Notes: a model not told the origin generated them from the letters alone. Positions 11,768-24,163 are shown, counted from the stretch's first letter. The stretch is DNA of 64,000 bases from Neoconidiobolus thromboides FSU 785 (GCA_025603075.1 MU626271.1:124001-188000); one strand, 5' to 3'. Translations and numbers: made by a program.

Positions 11768-13893
11768 ATGGATAATAAAAGGATAAAAAATCAATTTTAT
11801 ACATCAAAAAGTTACATTAATCAACTTCAGAACAAAAGTAGCATATCAAGAAGGAATGATAGTAATGATTTAAATAGTAAAGTGATAACAAAGCATATAT
11901 CTCAAGAAGACAAAATAGAAGCACCGACGTACAAAGAAGTAAAGGCTTGGTTAACTGAAGAGTTAAAACTAAACCAGAGTGACTTAATAGGAGTGATTAA
12001 TGGGATAGACGAAATAAAACCTAAGTTTGAGCAAAAATTGTTAACGGAAGAAGAGTATCATCTTTTAACAAAAAGCGACTGCGATAGAATTATATTAAAT
12101 TATTTAATTAAACATATACGCGATGAAAATGCAATAACGGAGTTAAGGAACCAGTTATATAATTTATCAATAGAAGAAGCCAATATGATTAAAGGAAGGA
12201 TACTCAAAAAGAATAAGTATTATGAGGGTAGTGAGTATATTAGTTTGAAGGAAAGGCTAAAAGACCAGGAGATACAATTTAGATTTCAAAATAGGATTTA
12301 TGAGGAGCAAGTTAAGTTGTTAGATGATAAAAAGAAAAGAATTACTGAGCTAAAAAAGGAAAAAGATGAGCTGATTCAAAACATCAAAGAGGATAAAACG
12401 AAGGTGATTGCCAAAAAAAAGATACATGATTATTTGGAACAAAAGAACGAAGAAGTTAAAGAATTGTTAGATGATATTAAAGTTGAACAAAATGAATCAG
12501 AAGAGTGTAATAAAAGAATGGAGTTAGTTTTTGGCTTAATTAAGGATTCAATAGAAAATAACAAAGATAATAAAGCTTTAATTCTAAACCATTTAACAGA
12601 GAACTTTGTAAATATTGATGGCTCATTGCTGATGTCTTATTTAAGAGATAAAACCAGTATATTGAAAGAAGAAGTGATGGCAAATTTTTGGAAACTTAAG
12701 ATAGAAACAAATGAAAATATTAAACAAGAAGATTACAATATAGCTAGTGAGGAGTTTGATTATTATCAGGTAAATAATAACAATAATCACAAAAGCTTTA
12801 ATAATTTTTTTAAAGGCATTTAAAGATAGAATACTGGAAGATCAATCGATGTTAAAAGAAGAACTTTTAAACAGTAATCAACTAGATATTGAAATTAGGC
12901 AATTGCTTCAGACTCAAAATGAACCATTCAAACAAAAGTAAGAGATATTAAGCACTATTATGTTTATTCTAATCCCTCTTTAGGTATGACAAAGAAGACT
13001 TTAATACAAATTTACATGATTCTTCAATACCATCAGATATAGAAAGTGACTACAGAACTTTGATAGAAATGGAAGAAGGTACGATTCAATCACAGAACAA
13101 TGAAGATGAACTGGATAAAATCAATGAACAGATAGTAAGGATAGGATTTCATTATTTGACACGATATTAATAGCTTTAAGGAGGATCAAAAAGAAAGGAT
13201 AGTACAACTAATACATATTAGTATGAAAAAGGAGGAAGAGATGAAAGAAATAAAAAAGGAAACGAATTTGTATTTAAGTGAAAATAAACAGGAGATTCAA
13301 AGTAAGATCCATAATATTAAAAAGGCACACGAAGAATTTGATCTCAAATTGAAGCAATTTAACCAACTTATTAATAGTAACTTTGAGTAAATTGTTTTAA
13401 TATTTGCTGAATATCAAACTTATTTTTTTAGTGAAATGCTTGAATTAAAGATCGAATCTAAGATACAAGAATGCTTTAATGCTTTATATCCATTTAAGGT
13501 AATAATTTAGGTTCATCGAGTAAAGATATAACTAACAAAAAATAGAATAAAGATAATTTACTGCTGACACTTCTAAATAAAAAAGAAGAAATTGATGCAA
13601 ATACACTAAAACAAGATAAAATAACACAATTTGAAACAGAATTTTATAAACAAATTCAAAGTTATTTAAATAAGTGGAAAGAAACAAGTGAAGAAGAAGA
13701 TATTAATAGCTTTAAAAAATTTATTCATTTTGTGATTGAGAATGATAATAAAAGAGGGGAAAAGGCAAGGGAAGAAGAGAAAGAAATTGTTTCAAAAATA
13801 AAAAACCATCTTTTACCTATAGCACAAGAAGCTTCAGTGAACCTTGAAGTTGTTTTCGATGAAAAAAAGGAGTTGGAAGAGTTTAGTGGTTAA
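11768..13893 (+). CDS. Long coiled-coil protein, unknown
   Basis: Six exons (11768-12769, 12816-12937, 12984-13134, 13181-13386, 13432-13498, 13546-13893) give 631 residues. The introns are 45-49 nt and all phases agree. Residues 1-60 are polar. A compact helical region at about 65-160 (YKEVKAWLTEELKLNQSDLI) may be a folded domain. From about residue 165 to the end the sequence is Lys/Glu-rich with heptad-like hydrophobics (LKERLKDQEIQF, KKKRITELKKEKDELIQNI), i.e. long coiled coils. This could be a spindle, kinetochore, augmin-like or tethering protein; no diagnostic motif allows a choice. The start at 11768 (MDNKRIKN) is the first ATG in frame. It starts about 120 bp from the divergently transcribed membrane-protein gene, so the two may share a promoter. 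Confidence 0.65.
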
Positions 13894-14118
13894 CTGTTAT
13901 TTGTATCTTTATGTTTGTAATAAATAAGTAAAATTTATTTTCATTTATTTTTAATAGGATTTAATTTATTTGATAGTTTGTATTTTGTATTTATATAATA
14001 TATAATATATTTTAAGCATTAAACCGAATATATCTAACACATATTGTAAAAAGTTCAAAATAAAAATTTAAAATTTTATTAAAGTGTGTTATATTGAAAA
14101 TTAGTTATTAATCACTAC

Positions 14119-15075
14119 TTAAGCTTTCTTAACTTTAGGGGTAGAGCGAGCTTGATAAGTTTTGTAAAAGAACTCAACAAAAAGTAAGAGATAGGAAGAG
14201 AGAAGATAACACCCAAAATTAGCCGCTGTTTCTGTCCCTGCACATGAGCCGACATGAGGTAAATGAGGATAATATTTGGAAACATACAAGTTATAAGTAC
14301 AAAAATATACGGCAGCTAAGTCAATGACAAATTGAGTAATTTGGAAAACAGTAACGTATTTTTTCCACCAGATCTTGCCTCCGAAGGTGGCTAAATAATA
14401 GTAGAAATACATTAATACATGTACGGCCAAATTTAATGTGATTGGAACATAAGACTATAAATAGTTTGTTAAATTAAAGTTAATCAAGAAAAACAAGCTC
14501 TATTACCACTGGTGTTTTTCCATTTAATTGGGTATAACAAAGTACCATTGTCAAACTATGATGATAATAATGTAAAAAGGCTAAAAAATTGATTAAGGTT
14601 AATTCAAAGTTAATAAATTGATATTACCTAAAGGCTTCTTTTTAACGACTAAAAAGAGTGTGTCAACAAGTTCATAATATTTAGTAAGATAGTTAAGATA
14701 GTATAAAAGTTGAAGCTTCTGAGTCCAAGCAGCTTGGTTACAAAGGGAATAATATAACCCATCGTTAACAATAACTGGTAATATCTGTTCAATAAAAAGT
14801 AACAATAATGCTAAACTCACTAAAGTTAAAAACAAATTGTGTGCACGGAACAAGAAGTTGAGCTTCAACGGGGAAGCAAAGGACATCAAATATTGTAATG
14901 AAAATATAGTTATCAAATATCCAACACAAGTACCATATACTATGCTATTCGTTGATAGTGGGGTGATTCCCTGTTCATAGTTGAAGTCTTCAGCTTTAAG
15001 ACCAGTTACAAAGAAGTATAACTTCTCAAATAAACGATATAAAGGTATACCAAAAGGAGTTTCTATACTAATCAT
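14119..15075 (-). CDS. ELO family very-long-chain fatty acid elongase (3-ketoacyl-CoA synthase)
   Basis: Three exons (15075-14628, 14580-14507, 14454-14119) give 285 residues. The protein has about seven hydrophobic spans. YLTKYYELVDTLFLVVKKKP ends exon 1, the short second exon carries the catalytic histidine box (FLHYYHHSLTM, HxxHH at residues 153-157), and NLAVHVLMYFYYYLA follows. These are the hallmark motifs of ELO condensing enzymes, which add malonyl-CoA to acyl-CoA in the ER to make sphingolipid or polyunsaturated precursors. The C-terminus KVKKA fits a KxKxx-type ER retrieval signal. Length is normal for the family. Substrate range (ELO1/2/3-like) cannot be told from motifs alone. Confidence 0.92.
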
Positions 15076-17134
15076 ATTATACTAGTGTGATTTTTAGTTT
15101 AGACCAATTTTAAAAGTTTAATAAAATAGAAAAGATAATCTAACTACCTTTTTAACTCTTTTTAACTCCTGATAGCAAAAAGTATTTGAATTTAAACACC
15201 GAACTTATTTCTTCAATGAGTGGTATTCTTATACAAATATGGTAATCCTATTACCATGATTAATTAACACCCTTTATTTGATTCTTTTCCAATTCCCTGC
15301 TCCTCCCTTACTTCCTGGCCTCGCTTCATTGGCTATTTTTAGTTTCCATTTTTCTTTTGTATCGTTCTATTTTTTTGTATAAAATAGTGGTCATTTTTTT
15401 AACTTTTATTGGCCGTTTATAATTCATGCTTTTATCCCTTTTAAAATTTTAAGTTGAGATAAACTATAATAAATCGAACAAGCATAGTATAATTACTTGA
15501 AATAATATATATAACTTTTTTCGATATCTTCTTATCGCAAAACATATACTTTATTATAAAAACATTATAGTTTTTATAATGATTTTCCTCAAAGGATACT
15601 CTACAATGTTATTAAAATAAAAATCTTTGTTGTTACTATAATTGTTTAAAATGAAATTAATTTCTATTTATAAATACTTTCTCCAATGTATAGTTTCAAA
15701 ACGCTTCACCATTAGCAACTTTGAAGCTTGTAATTTTGATGTAAGTACCAATAGTTACAATGTTGTTTAATATTACACTTTTAGACAAATACATGTTTAG
15801 GAGAGTGTTTGTTTATCAGATTATTCATGACTTTTGTTAATGCAAGCTATCACTTTATTGCTAAAGGTTTACATACTAACAAATTTTCATTAGATACCTG
15901 CATTTAAAATTAGTGTTTTGTATTGTTATTATAATTTATAGCTAAAACTAACTGCTTCGATACATTTTATTGGATATATTCTAAAGGCTAGTTGAACCTT
16001 ACCGTTAACCCCCTATGTTGAATAAAGTACAATATACCATTTGCGTCTAAGTTGGTGAATTTGTATCAGCCAATTGGGATTAGTTTCCATTTTTCAATCA
16101 AGGAAAATTACCAATGGAATCAAGAAAAACTTGTTGTTATTTAAGGATTATAATGAAACAATATAAATTTATAATATAATCGAAATATTCAATCAAAATT
16201 AATAATAAACATATTGTTTTTTATATCTTTACTTTATAATATTAAATCAATCTCAAGCTATTAATGAATTTTACTCTAAAATAAATTCTACAAGAATTTT
16301 AGAATTGGCTTGAATTATTGGCTAGCATTTAAATTTAGTCCCAGTTAATTTATCAACTTAGGTCAACTGTTATTTACAAACTTTAGTATATGATTTCAAC
16401 TGGCAAATATCTATATATATGAAATACTTTCACTTGATCATTTTTTTCCTATTTAATTTTTAAAATTAATAGTTAGCATTTCTTTTTTTGTTTTTTGTTT
16501 TTTTATTAAGCTGACTGTAGTATTTTTATTAATTTTGTTATTATTATTATGAAATTTGTACTTGTATTTGTTTTTATTTTTACAAATTAAACACTATGTA
16601 TAATATAAAGCTGAAAAAAAAGAAAAGTTGTATCAGAAAATTATCAAAATCACTATGAAAGTAAAGTTGTAAAAAATATTAATATTTTCTTCAATAATTC
16701 AGTTTTATACTTAGTTTTTTAATTATATTAACTTTTTTATAAATTACAGGCTTTAGTCTAAAATTAACTTTTTTCAATATTTTTAAAAAATAAATAAAGC
16801 AATTCTTATAATAATTTAAGAATATTTAAATTATTGGTTTAAAATTTTATTTTATAATTTAAAGTAAATAATTTAGCTGATTAATAAATTAAAATGTAAT
16901 ATTTATAAAACTAATATAAAATATAAAAAACAATAACAAAAATAGAATTTTAATCTAACATTTGAAAATATGTATAAATGAAATTTAATTTTTTTTTAAA
17001 AAATTCCTTTGTTTAGTATTGTGTTTTTATTACTTTTATTATTTTATTATTTTCTATTTTTTACACTTTTTAAAAATCATATTATTTTACCTAATGCTTT
17101 GAAACTATTTTTCCATTATCAAAGATTTCTAAAA

Positions 17135-17239
17135 TATGGGGATATATTTTTGTATTTAAGAATTTCACTAACAAATTTTCCACTTAAATAGCGCTTAAAA
17201 AAATGGAAAAAGTAATGAAGTCAAAAAAACGCTCCCATA
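17135..17239 (+). mobile_element. MITE-like element, copy 1
   Basis: Begins TATGGGGATATATTTTTG and ends CGCTCCCATA; the middle has the family signature AAATAGCGCTTAAAAAAATGG. Same orientation as copy 2. Confidence 0.8.
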
Positions 17240-17812
17240 TTGTAAAACCTGATACTTAGTGATTGAAGTCAATAACAGCTATCGCTTGGTTGACTATACT
17301 GTAAGTCGAAAGGTCTTAGTTTATATGACTAGGATGGACTTCAATTATGAAGAATAGCAAGTAACATAATACAGACTATGGAAGAAAAATATAATAGATA
17401 ATACTACTGTAAAATCTACATAAAATACTATTAAGGAAATTTAGTGGCTTTATTAAATGTATAAGGTATCGGGGAATAATTCAGTTAAAAAGCCTTGAAC
17501 TACTATGTTCTAAAATCTGTTTTATACTCTGACAAGTACAAATACCAAAACGAGAAGATAATATTCCTTAAGATGAAGCTAGAAATTCTCATAGCAAATC
17601 AAGCTAAGAGCGGGGATTAATTGTCTCTGAACCCGAGAACATAACAATTTAAGTGATTATTATGTTATAATCAATTATGGAGCTGATAAAGCGATATTTC
17701 ACAATCCCTATGTTAAAAACTTATAAATAAAAGCTTAATTTAGGTTAATTTTTGAATAACTTCTGGGACTAATTCAGACATCCTCTTGTGTTTTAAGTAA
17801 ATACAATAAATA

Positions 17813-17917
17813 TATGGGGATGTATTTTTGTATTTAAGAATCTTACTAACAAATTTTCCGCTTAAATAGCACTTAAAGAATGGAAAAAATAATGAAGTCA
17901 AAAAAGACACTCCCATA
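17813..17917 (+). mobile_element. MITE-like element, copy 2
   Basis: TATGGGGATGTATTTTTG start and ACACTCCCATA end, with the centre AAATAGCACTTAAAGAATGG. Confidence 0.8.
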
Positions 17918-18091
17918 TTTGAAAATTAAATGAATACATTATATATAAATACATATATACATATATCTAGATTAAATGTATGTAAAAATATACAAGTTTT
18001 TTAAAAAAAAGCTACCAGCTTATATATGCTTATGTAAAAAAACATATTAATAGTTGTTATTGATACAATAAATAATAAATAAGAGCTGATA

Positions 18092-18195
18092 TATGGGGAT
18101 GTTTTTTTGGTTTCATTACTTTTTCTATCTTTTGAGCACTATTTTAGCGGAAAAATTATTAGTGAAATTGCTAAACACAAAAATATATCCCTATA
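18092..18195 (-). mobile_element. MITE-like element, copy 3
   Basis: Reverse orientation: TATGGGGATGTTTTTTTGG to ATATATCCCTATA, centre GAGCACTATTTTAGCGG. Confidence 0.75.
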
Positions 18196-18249
18196 TTATG
18201 AAATAATATCATTAAAAGTAAATACAGGGATAAGTTTAGTAACAATAAA

Positions 18250-18351
18250 TATAAGAATATTTTTTTGGTTTCATCACTTTCTATTTTTCAAATACTGTTT
18301 AAGTAGGAAAATTGCTAATAAAGTTCTTAAATAAAAAAATACATTTTCATA
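18250..18351 (-). mobile_element. MITE-like element, copy 4 (degenerate)
   Basis: Diverged reverse copy: TTTTTTTGGTTTCATCACTT, then AAGTTCTTAAATAAAAAAAT and ACATTTTCATA. It lies 54 bp from copy 3 in the same orientation. Confidence 0.6.
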
Positions 18352-19030
18352 TGATTAAAGGTCATTATAAAAATATTAAACTATAAGTTAATTACATCCA
18401 TAATCTTTATTATTTCAATAAAGAATTGATGACGAAGATATAATTACAATGTAAAGAAAGCTATTTTTACTCTAAAATAATCTTTTTAAAATGAAAGCAA
18501 GATTATTTATGAGGCCTTTTTTTGTTTATAAGATCAAGCTTTGGTTCTAATACTTTTTGCATCTAAAATGGTAAAGATATTAAAGTATTTATTAATAGAC
18601 AATAGAGAATAATCGATATTCTTAAAATATTTAAATTCAATATAGATTTATCTATATTGGTTAATGTATTGTGTATTTGATATTAATTGTTGTTTATAAA
18701 GTGGACAGCTTAGAGTTAGATAGGTGTTACAGTTATAAAAAGCCTTTTGAGTTTAAATAGTATTGGACTAACCTGTTGCGAAGGCATTGAGTATAACTAT
18801 TAGTATTTATAGACAATATTTAACAAAATGAAATTAAAAGTCAAAGCTGTAAAATGTCATAATATTATATCTTTAATTTATAATTCATATTTAAAATAGT
18901 TATGATCGCTAAAGAGAAGGTTATGACTATCCATATGGAAATAAATTGCGAAAGATGACGAAACGATCATAAAATGATATCAATTTTACAAAATTTTATT
19001 TCTATAAAATTGTTTCAAATTTAAATAATT

Positions 19031-19713
19031 TTAAATGGAGTCAAGGAAGTTGTTGGCAAGGGAGCAAGAGAGACCAACTGCATCAGGCTAAATAACAGTA
19101 AGGAAACTGGTAAAAAAAAAGTATAAACTATGAACTTACTTCAACATCAAGCTTCTTGACAACACCATTTTCAATATAGGCAGCAAAACGCTTGACACGA
19201 GTACCACCAAGAGCTAAAACAAGGGTTAATACATATCAAAGAAAACTAACAATCTCTTACGAGCAGCAGGGAAGTCAAGACCAAGAGCCTTAGCAAGATC
19301 AGCTTGGAAATCAGCTAAGATGGTGACTTTGCCTTCAGCCTTAGTAGCTTCGGACCAAGCTTGGGTTACAAAAGCATCGTTAACGGTGACACAAACTACT
19401 TCTTCAATGCCTTTGTTTTTGATTTCTTGGTGTCTTTCAATATAAGAGGGTAAATGACTCTATAAAAAGTTAGTGTTCATTACTATTAGTATCATACTAA
19501 TGCTATCTACCTTGGAGCAACCTATAATGAATAGTTAGTAAGTAGTATAATAGCAATAGAAAAGCAAAGCTTACCAGGGGTAAAGGCACCTGGGACACCA
19601 ATCAAGATAGCCTTGTTTAATTTCTTAAAGTGTTCTAAAACGTTAACGTTGTCTTCTGGGTGTTTGTTATGTACAACAACAGATGGTAAAGAGTCTCCTA
19701 CTTTAATGGCCAT
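19031..19713 (-). CDS. Atypical 2-Cys peroxiredoxin (Prx5/Ahp1 type)
   Basis: Five exons (19713-19575, 19521-19511, 19459-19261, 19213-19140, 19087-19031) give 159 residues. Motifs: GVPGAFTPGCSKSHLPSYIE with the peroxidatic Cys at residue 48, VTVNDAFVTQAW, ADFQADLAKALGLDF and RFAAYIENGVVKKLDVEPD. A Cys at 149 in GLSCSLANNFL is the resolving cysteine position of Prx5-type enzymes. It reduces H2O2 and alkyl hydroperoxides using thioredoxin. Length matches the family and no targeting peptide is seen, so cytosol (or a peroxisome by another signal) is likely. The second exon is only 11 nt and carries the catalytic Cys codon. The gene stands alone between long gaps. Confidence 0.94.
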
Positions 19714-21317
19714 TTTTATATAATATAAGTTAATTTATTTTATATCGAAAAGTAAGATTTAAAGCGACTTATATACTTTTTTCATTGAAGTATGATGTCA
19801 GCGCAAAACTCATAATTTATCCATTTCATCCCTTATCATTTTAGTGAACTATTGCTTTTTTTGGTGTTTAATTGATATTTAGGTTACTAACATCTCAGCT
19901 AATTAGCCTAATATTATTAGCAATGGCTTTTTAAGCGAGGTTCTTTTATGCTATCTAGAAGGTGCTAGTCTAATTCTTGAATATTATTATGATACGTCAT
20001 TCAATTTGATTTGTAATCTATTTATTATAGTTTCGATAGAACATTATTATATTTTGTAAAGCTGTTTACCCGTACTAAAGGTTAATTTGTATAAATAAAT
20101 GCAATATTCCTCAATGATAAAACCCTCTTTTAATGCTATCTTTGAGCTGCCTCTAATACAGCAATTATAAAATATTCTATCTTTATTATTCCATTTATTA
20201 ATATTTTTTAGACACTTTTATATAGCACTGAAAATAGTATTCCCAAAGTAATATAACAAAGCTGGGCCAGGAGAAGTATTTCAATAATTTTAAATTTCTA
20301 AGGATCACTAAAGCTCTTCAAATAGGATATAAATTAAGCCAAATCTTTTATAACTTGTTAGTTTATAAATAACTTTTATAATCAATATTATCTATTTTAT
20401 TTTTTACTTATAAATTTAGATTAAGGTGCAATGAGTTTAGCCAGCAATCTAGAAGTTATAAAAAAAGGTATAAGGACTAAAGGATATTAATACACAGAAG
20501 CTAATGATTTATAAAAAGATCAATTTTTTTTTGTAAAACGGCAGTTAAAAGATTTGAATATAAATACTACATGTTATAAATTAGTTTATAACAAATAGAA
20601 TACAATCATTCAAAATAAATTACTATTTTTTGTTAAATTTTGGACACTAAATAGATTTATAATAGCAGCCTAATGATTGGCTAAAAATAAGTTATAATAA
20701 CCTGGGTTTATTTCAAATTTAGCTCATTAAAAATAGTCAATTTATAATTCAATTAAACTCAGTGAAATTAGTAATGTCATGATGCTATAGCAATAAGTAT
20801 TTAGGAATCAGATCGCCTTGATTTTTACAAGTACTTTTTATTATTAAAACAATGTTTTTACATAGCTTTTCACTTTACCAATAACCTTTTTATGGATAAC
20901 TAACGTTTTTTATAAAATGAGTAATTTTTTAAGAAATAAAATAAAATAAAATAAAATGTTCACTCTAAAGTCGATTTCTGATTAAAAAGGTATGGGGATG
21001 TATTTTTTTGTTTAAAATTTTGCTAATCTTTTCCGCTCAAATAGCGCTTAAAGAATGGAAAAAGTGGCGAAACCTAAAAAGCATCCTCATATTTTGAGAA
21101 TATTCGATCATATATAAGAAGTGCTTATAAGTATAAACAAAATCATTTAAGTAAAAAGGATTTCAAATAATTGATAATAAAACTAGGATTCATTAGCTAA
21201 TTTTTATTTAAATAAATTATACCTTATAATAGTTATTAAACTTTTTAATTTATTTTACCAAATACAATAGAAATATAAAAATACTAATTAAGACTTATTT
21301 ATTTATTACTTTTAGCA
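19714..21317. other. Intergenic, no gene seen; one MITE
   Basis: Contains the peroxiredoxin promoter at its left edge, an (ATAAA)n run at about 20934-20957 and one MITE copy at 20991-21091. The rest is featureless AT-rich DNA. Confidence 0.6.
20991..21091 (+). mobile_element. MITE-like element, copy 5
   Basis: TATGGGGATGTATTTTTTTG to GCATCCTCATA, centre CGCTCAAATAGCGCTTAAAG; directly follows an (ATAAA)n run. Confidence 0.75.
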
Positions 21318-22250
21318 TTATTTAACTATAACATATAACTCTTCTTCTTTTTCACTGTCTAGTATTTGTATTAATTTCAAATAATACTGTTGAGTTGAGA
21401 TAGGTATCTTTTTCCCTTTATGATTAATCTTATAAATCTCAAGCTCAACGCTACTATTGTTGATAATTTCCTATAATAATTTAAGCACTATATATCATAT
21501 ATCATTATTAAACTTACTTTATTAACTAAATCTCTAACATGATTTAAGTCGTCTTCAAGTGTTAAATAAACTGCGCCAATTAGTTTACCAACATTACAGT
21601 ATACAATAATTTCAAATAATTTTTTATGTGAAATATGTTTCGTTGTTTGTGTTTGACTATTATTACTAAACCCTAATTATTTAAGCTATAAATTATAATA
21701 AATTATGATAATAGTACCTGAAACTGTATTAAAATCAATAGGATTTAAATTGTCATTTTTAGTTATTGGAATATCTTCTTTAAATTTTTTAACATCTGAC
21801 TGGCTACTCTTATCTAATGGAAGATCTTGTGGCAAATTCCATACTTTATCATAATCTGGATTAGCTAAATAATTAGGTATAAAGCTTTGCCTATCAGCTT
21901 GAACATTAATCTCTATTTTACTTTTCCCCAAAATCTCAAGTATTTGCTGACTCTTTGTTAACTGATATCCTGTTTGACTCTGGTTATTTTTTAACTCAAT
22001 ATCAACGCCATGAAGCAACAATAGCTCTACTATATTCACATGTCCTCTTTTACAAGCCCAATGAAATGCAGTCCTTATAGATTTAATTTTAGTTTGAATC
22101 GGTTTAAAAAGTCAGAAGTGATTATTACCAACCGTTTACAACGTTTGCTGCATTCGGATTAACCCCCAGTGATAACAACGCTTTAACTGCCTTAATGTTC
22201 CCTAGTGCAGAGTATTCACGTAGCTGCTCTTCTTGTTCGCCTTTACTCAT
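21318..22250 (-). CDS. ANKRD40-like ankyrin repeat protein
   Basis: Four exons (22250-22129, 22073-21718, 21672-21518, 21470-21318) give 261 residues. The N-terminus EEQLREYSALGNIKAVKALL begins the first of two ankyrin repeats; NGWTAFHWACKRGHVNIVEL spans the first splice junction. A linker then holds FIPNYLANPDYDKVWNLP, matching the FVPNYLANP motif typical of animal ANKRD40, and the C-terminal domain (KLFEIIVYCNVGKLIGAVYL, EEELYVIVK end) corresponds to that family's ubiquitin-like tail. The cellular role of this family is poorly known; the ankyrin repeats imply protein binding. Human ANKRD40 is longer because of a Pro-rich linker. An orthologue in a fungus is notable. Confidence 0.8.
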
Positions 22251-23368
22251 CTCTTTTTTAAAAACTTGTAAAAGTTTGCTTTTGGAAATTTGTTCTTTTG
22301 TGATTCGCTAAGATTATTAATTTATAAGATAAGCCAGCCAACCTCTGGTTTTTGCAAAACAAGCTAGACTATAGTAATAGCTTTACTTAATTTCTTTCAC
22401 AATCCTTCTCAATCAAACAATGCATCAATGAAAAGGACTAATGACTAACCGAATCGTGTATATTTTTCTATGGCCTGATTCAATTATATGTCTCTTTATT
22501 GATCCATCGTTTGATTGAGAGATACATTATAAATTATTAATTCTATTTCAGAGTTGTTAATAATGAAACATTGTCTACTTTCCATTGGTTTAAAATAGCT
22601 GTTCAGGAAATTCAAAACTAACACTAAATGGAGAGTGCTACTTAACTGTCTTAGTCTAATCAATAATGTTTTTTGGTTGGAACTTGTTTTTTTGATAATT
22701 AAGCTGAATTTATAAAGGTTGGCTTCATAATTACGGTTGTTACTCTTGCAACCTATACCACAAAAAAGGTCAGATTTATAACTTACCTCATAGTTCGTGT
22801 TAAATAATCTAGTTCTGAAATTTTGGGTTTTAGTTTTGAGGTTGAACGGGCAATTAGATAAATTAAGTTATTTTTTACCCTATGGGGGTGTATTTTCTTT
22901 GTCTAAGAATTTTATTAACAATCTTCCACTCAAATAGTACTTAAAAAATGGAAAAATAATGAAATTAAAACATCCCCTATAGCACTTTCATTCAATAAAT
23001 GAACATTGAGAGGAAAAAAAGATATTGTATATAAATTAGCATTTCTAATGATATAATTTTTAAAATATTATAATTGTAATTTAAAAGCAAACTATAAAAA
23101 TTATTTTGATACTTCAAACCATTTAAACTAAACAATTTTAAAGTTTTATGTAAGTTTTAGGGTAAATAATCTAGATTGAAACCTGATCTATAGTAAACCC
23201 AGCATTTAAAAAATAGGTTTGAATTAGGGCTAAGGTTTCTTGGTAAAGCGGTATAATATATAAATAAATATGATGAGCATAAATAAAGATAAATGAGTGG
23301 TATAAAAGAAAGCTTTATATTTGATAAAAAACATTAAAACTATTAAGTGTTATAATCCATTATAAGAA
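22251..23368. other. Intergenic, divergent promoters; one MITE
   Basis: Lies between the divergent starts of the ANKRD40-like gene (22250, minus) and the surface-protein gene (23369, plus). One MITE copy at 22881-22981; no gene seen. Confidence 0.6.
22881..22981 (+). mobile_element. MITE-like element, copy 6
   Basis: TATGGGGGTGTATTTTCTTT to ACATCCCCTATA, centre CACTCAAATAGTACTTAAAA. Confidence 0.75.
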
Positions 23369-23833
23369 ATGCGATTCGATATAATATCATTGGCTTTATT
23401 TATTACACTAATTAACACTCAATTTTCGAACAATAATATCAATCCTTCCCTTAACCCTCAACTTGCTCCTAGCCCTAGACTGAGCCCCCAGAATATTAGT
23501 CCGATTTTAATTGATGACGAGCCTACAAGTACACGTAATAAGTTTCCGGTAACCACTAGCATTAGGGCATCAACAGGTTTTGGTGATATAAGGTCAACGA
23601 TGGAGTTCACTTCTACTCGAACTCCAAATGGCACAAAAACTGTTTCAACTTCTAGTCGTTCCAATATGTCGAGCAGCACCTCAAGTTCAACAGATCCTAA
23701 GTCTACCACTAGTAAAGCGTTTACCAATGTATCGGTTAAAACTTATAGTTCTACAAGCAATGGACTTAAATTACAGGCTGGGTATTTAAGTTGTTTCTTG
23801 GTTGGTATAGGTTTAGGTATTTTTTATTATTAA
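23369..23833 (+). CDS. Predicted GPI-anchored or cell-surface Ser/Thr-rich protein
   Basis: A single exon encodes 154 residues. The signal peptide is MRFDIISLALFITLINTQ, followed by a Pro/Asn-rich stretch and then a Ser/Thr-dominated body (about 50-125; e.g. SSSTSSSTDPKSTTS) suited to dense O-mannosylation. The C-terminus is a hydrophobic stretch (YLSCFLVGIGLGIFYY) preceded by SSTSNGLKL, the form expected of a GPI attachment signal with a small-residue omega site near SNG. This is the usual plan of small fungal cell-wall or plasma-membrane mannoproteins. No enzymatic domain is visible. Codon composition is less AT-rich than the surrounding spacer, which supports real coding. A minus-strand frame overlapping it is a shadow. 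Confidence 0.7.
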   Translation: MRFDIISLALFITLINTQFSNNNINPSLNPQLAPSPRLSPQNISPILIDDEPTSTRNKFPVTTSIRASTGFGDIRSTMEFTSTRTPNGTKTVSTSSRSNMSSSTSSSTDPKSTTSKAFTNVSVKTYSSTSNGLKLQAGYLSCFLVGIGLGIFYY

Positions 23834-23989
23834 TTTTAATACGCTATAAACAAATCATTGTTATTTTAGTTCGTTTTTTATTCTAATTTAATACTTACTA
23901 TTTAAATTACCATTGTTAGATATATATTACAACCTTACAAAGTTTAAAATACTCAATTGTTAATATAATCAGTTTTACTCTTATTATCA

Positions 23990-24020
23990 AAAAATAAAAT
24001 AAAATAAAATAAAATAAAAT
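23990..24020. repeat. (AAAAT)n microsatellite
   Basis: About six pentamer units, 30 bp left of an inverted MITE pair. Confidence 0.85.
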
Positions 24021-24048
24021 ATTTAATACAGTTTTATCAGTTTTAGCA

Positions 24049-24152
24049 TATGGTGTTGTTTTTTTTGGTTTCCTTATTTTTCCATTTTTTAAGCGCTATT
24101 TGAGCAGAAAGATTGTTAGCAAAATTCTTAAACAAAAAAACACATCCCCAAA
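24049..24152 (-). mobile_element. MITE-like element, copy 7 (left arm of inverted pair)
   Basis: Reverse copy from TATGGTGTTGTTTTTTTTGG to ACACATCCCCA; over about 77 bp it is the exact reverse complement of copy 8. Confidence 0.85.
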
Positions 24153-24163
24153 TAATAATTAAA

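Larger units (their letters stand above)
15076..19030. other. 4-kb gene-poor region with MITE copies
   Basis: No supported gene was found. ORFs at 17009-17191 and 18107-18334 are low-complexity or lie inside repeat copies. Four MITE-family copies lie between 17135 and 18351. The 570 bp between the first two (17240-17812) has a more balanced composition than its flanks but no coding frame. Confidence 0.6.

Noticed and set aside
17239-17813. Two same-direction MITE copies bounding 570 bp, considered as a composite element
   Set aside because: No coding content and no target duplication around the whole block could be seen; independent insertions are simpler.
18107-18334. 75-codon ORF on + strand, with similar peptides at 39828-40028 and 63304-63489 (FSxFKRYLSGKIVSKIL-like)
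   Set aside because: The shared peptide is a reading frame of the reverse-oriented MITE, not a conserved gene family; the ORFs have no independent start or context.
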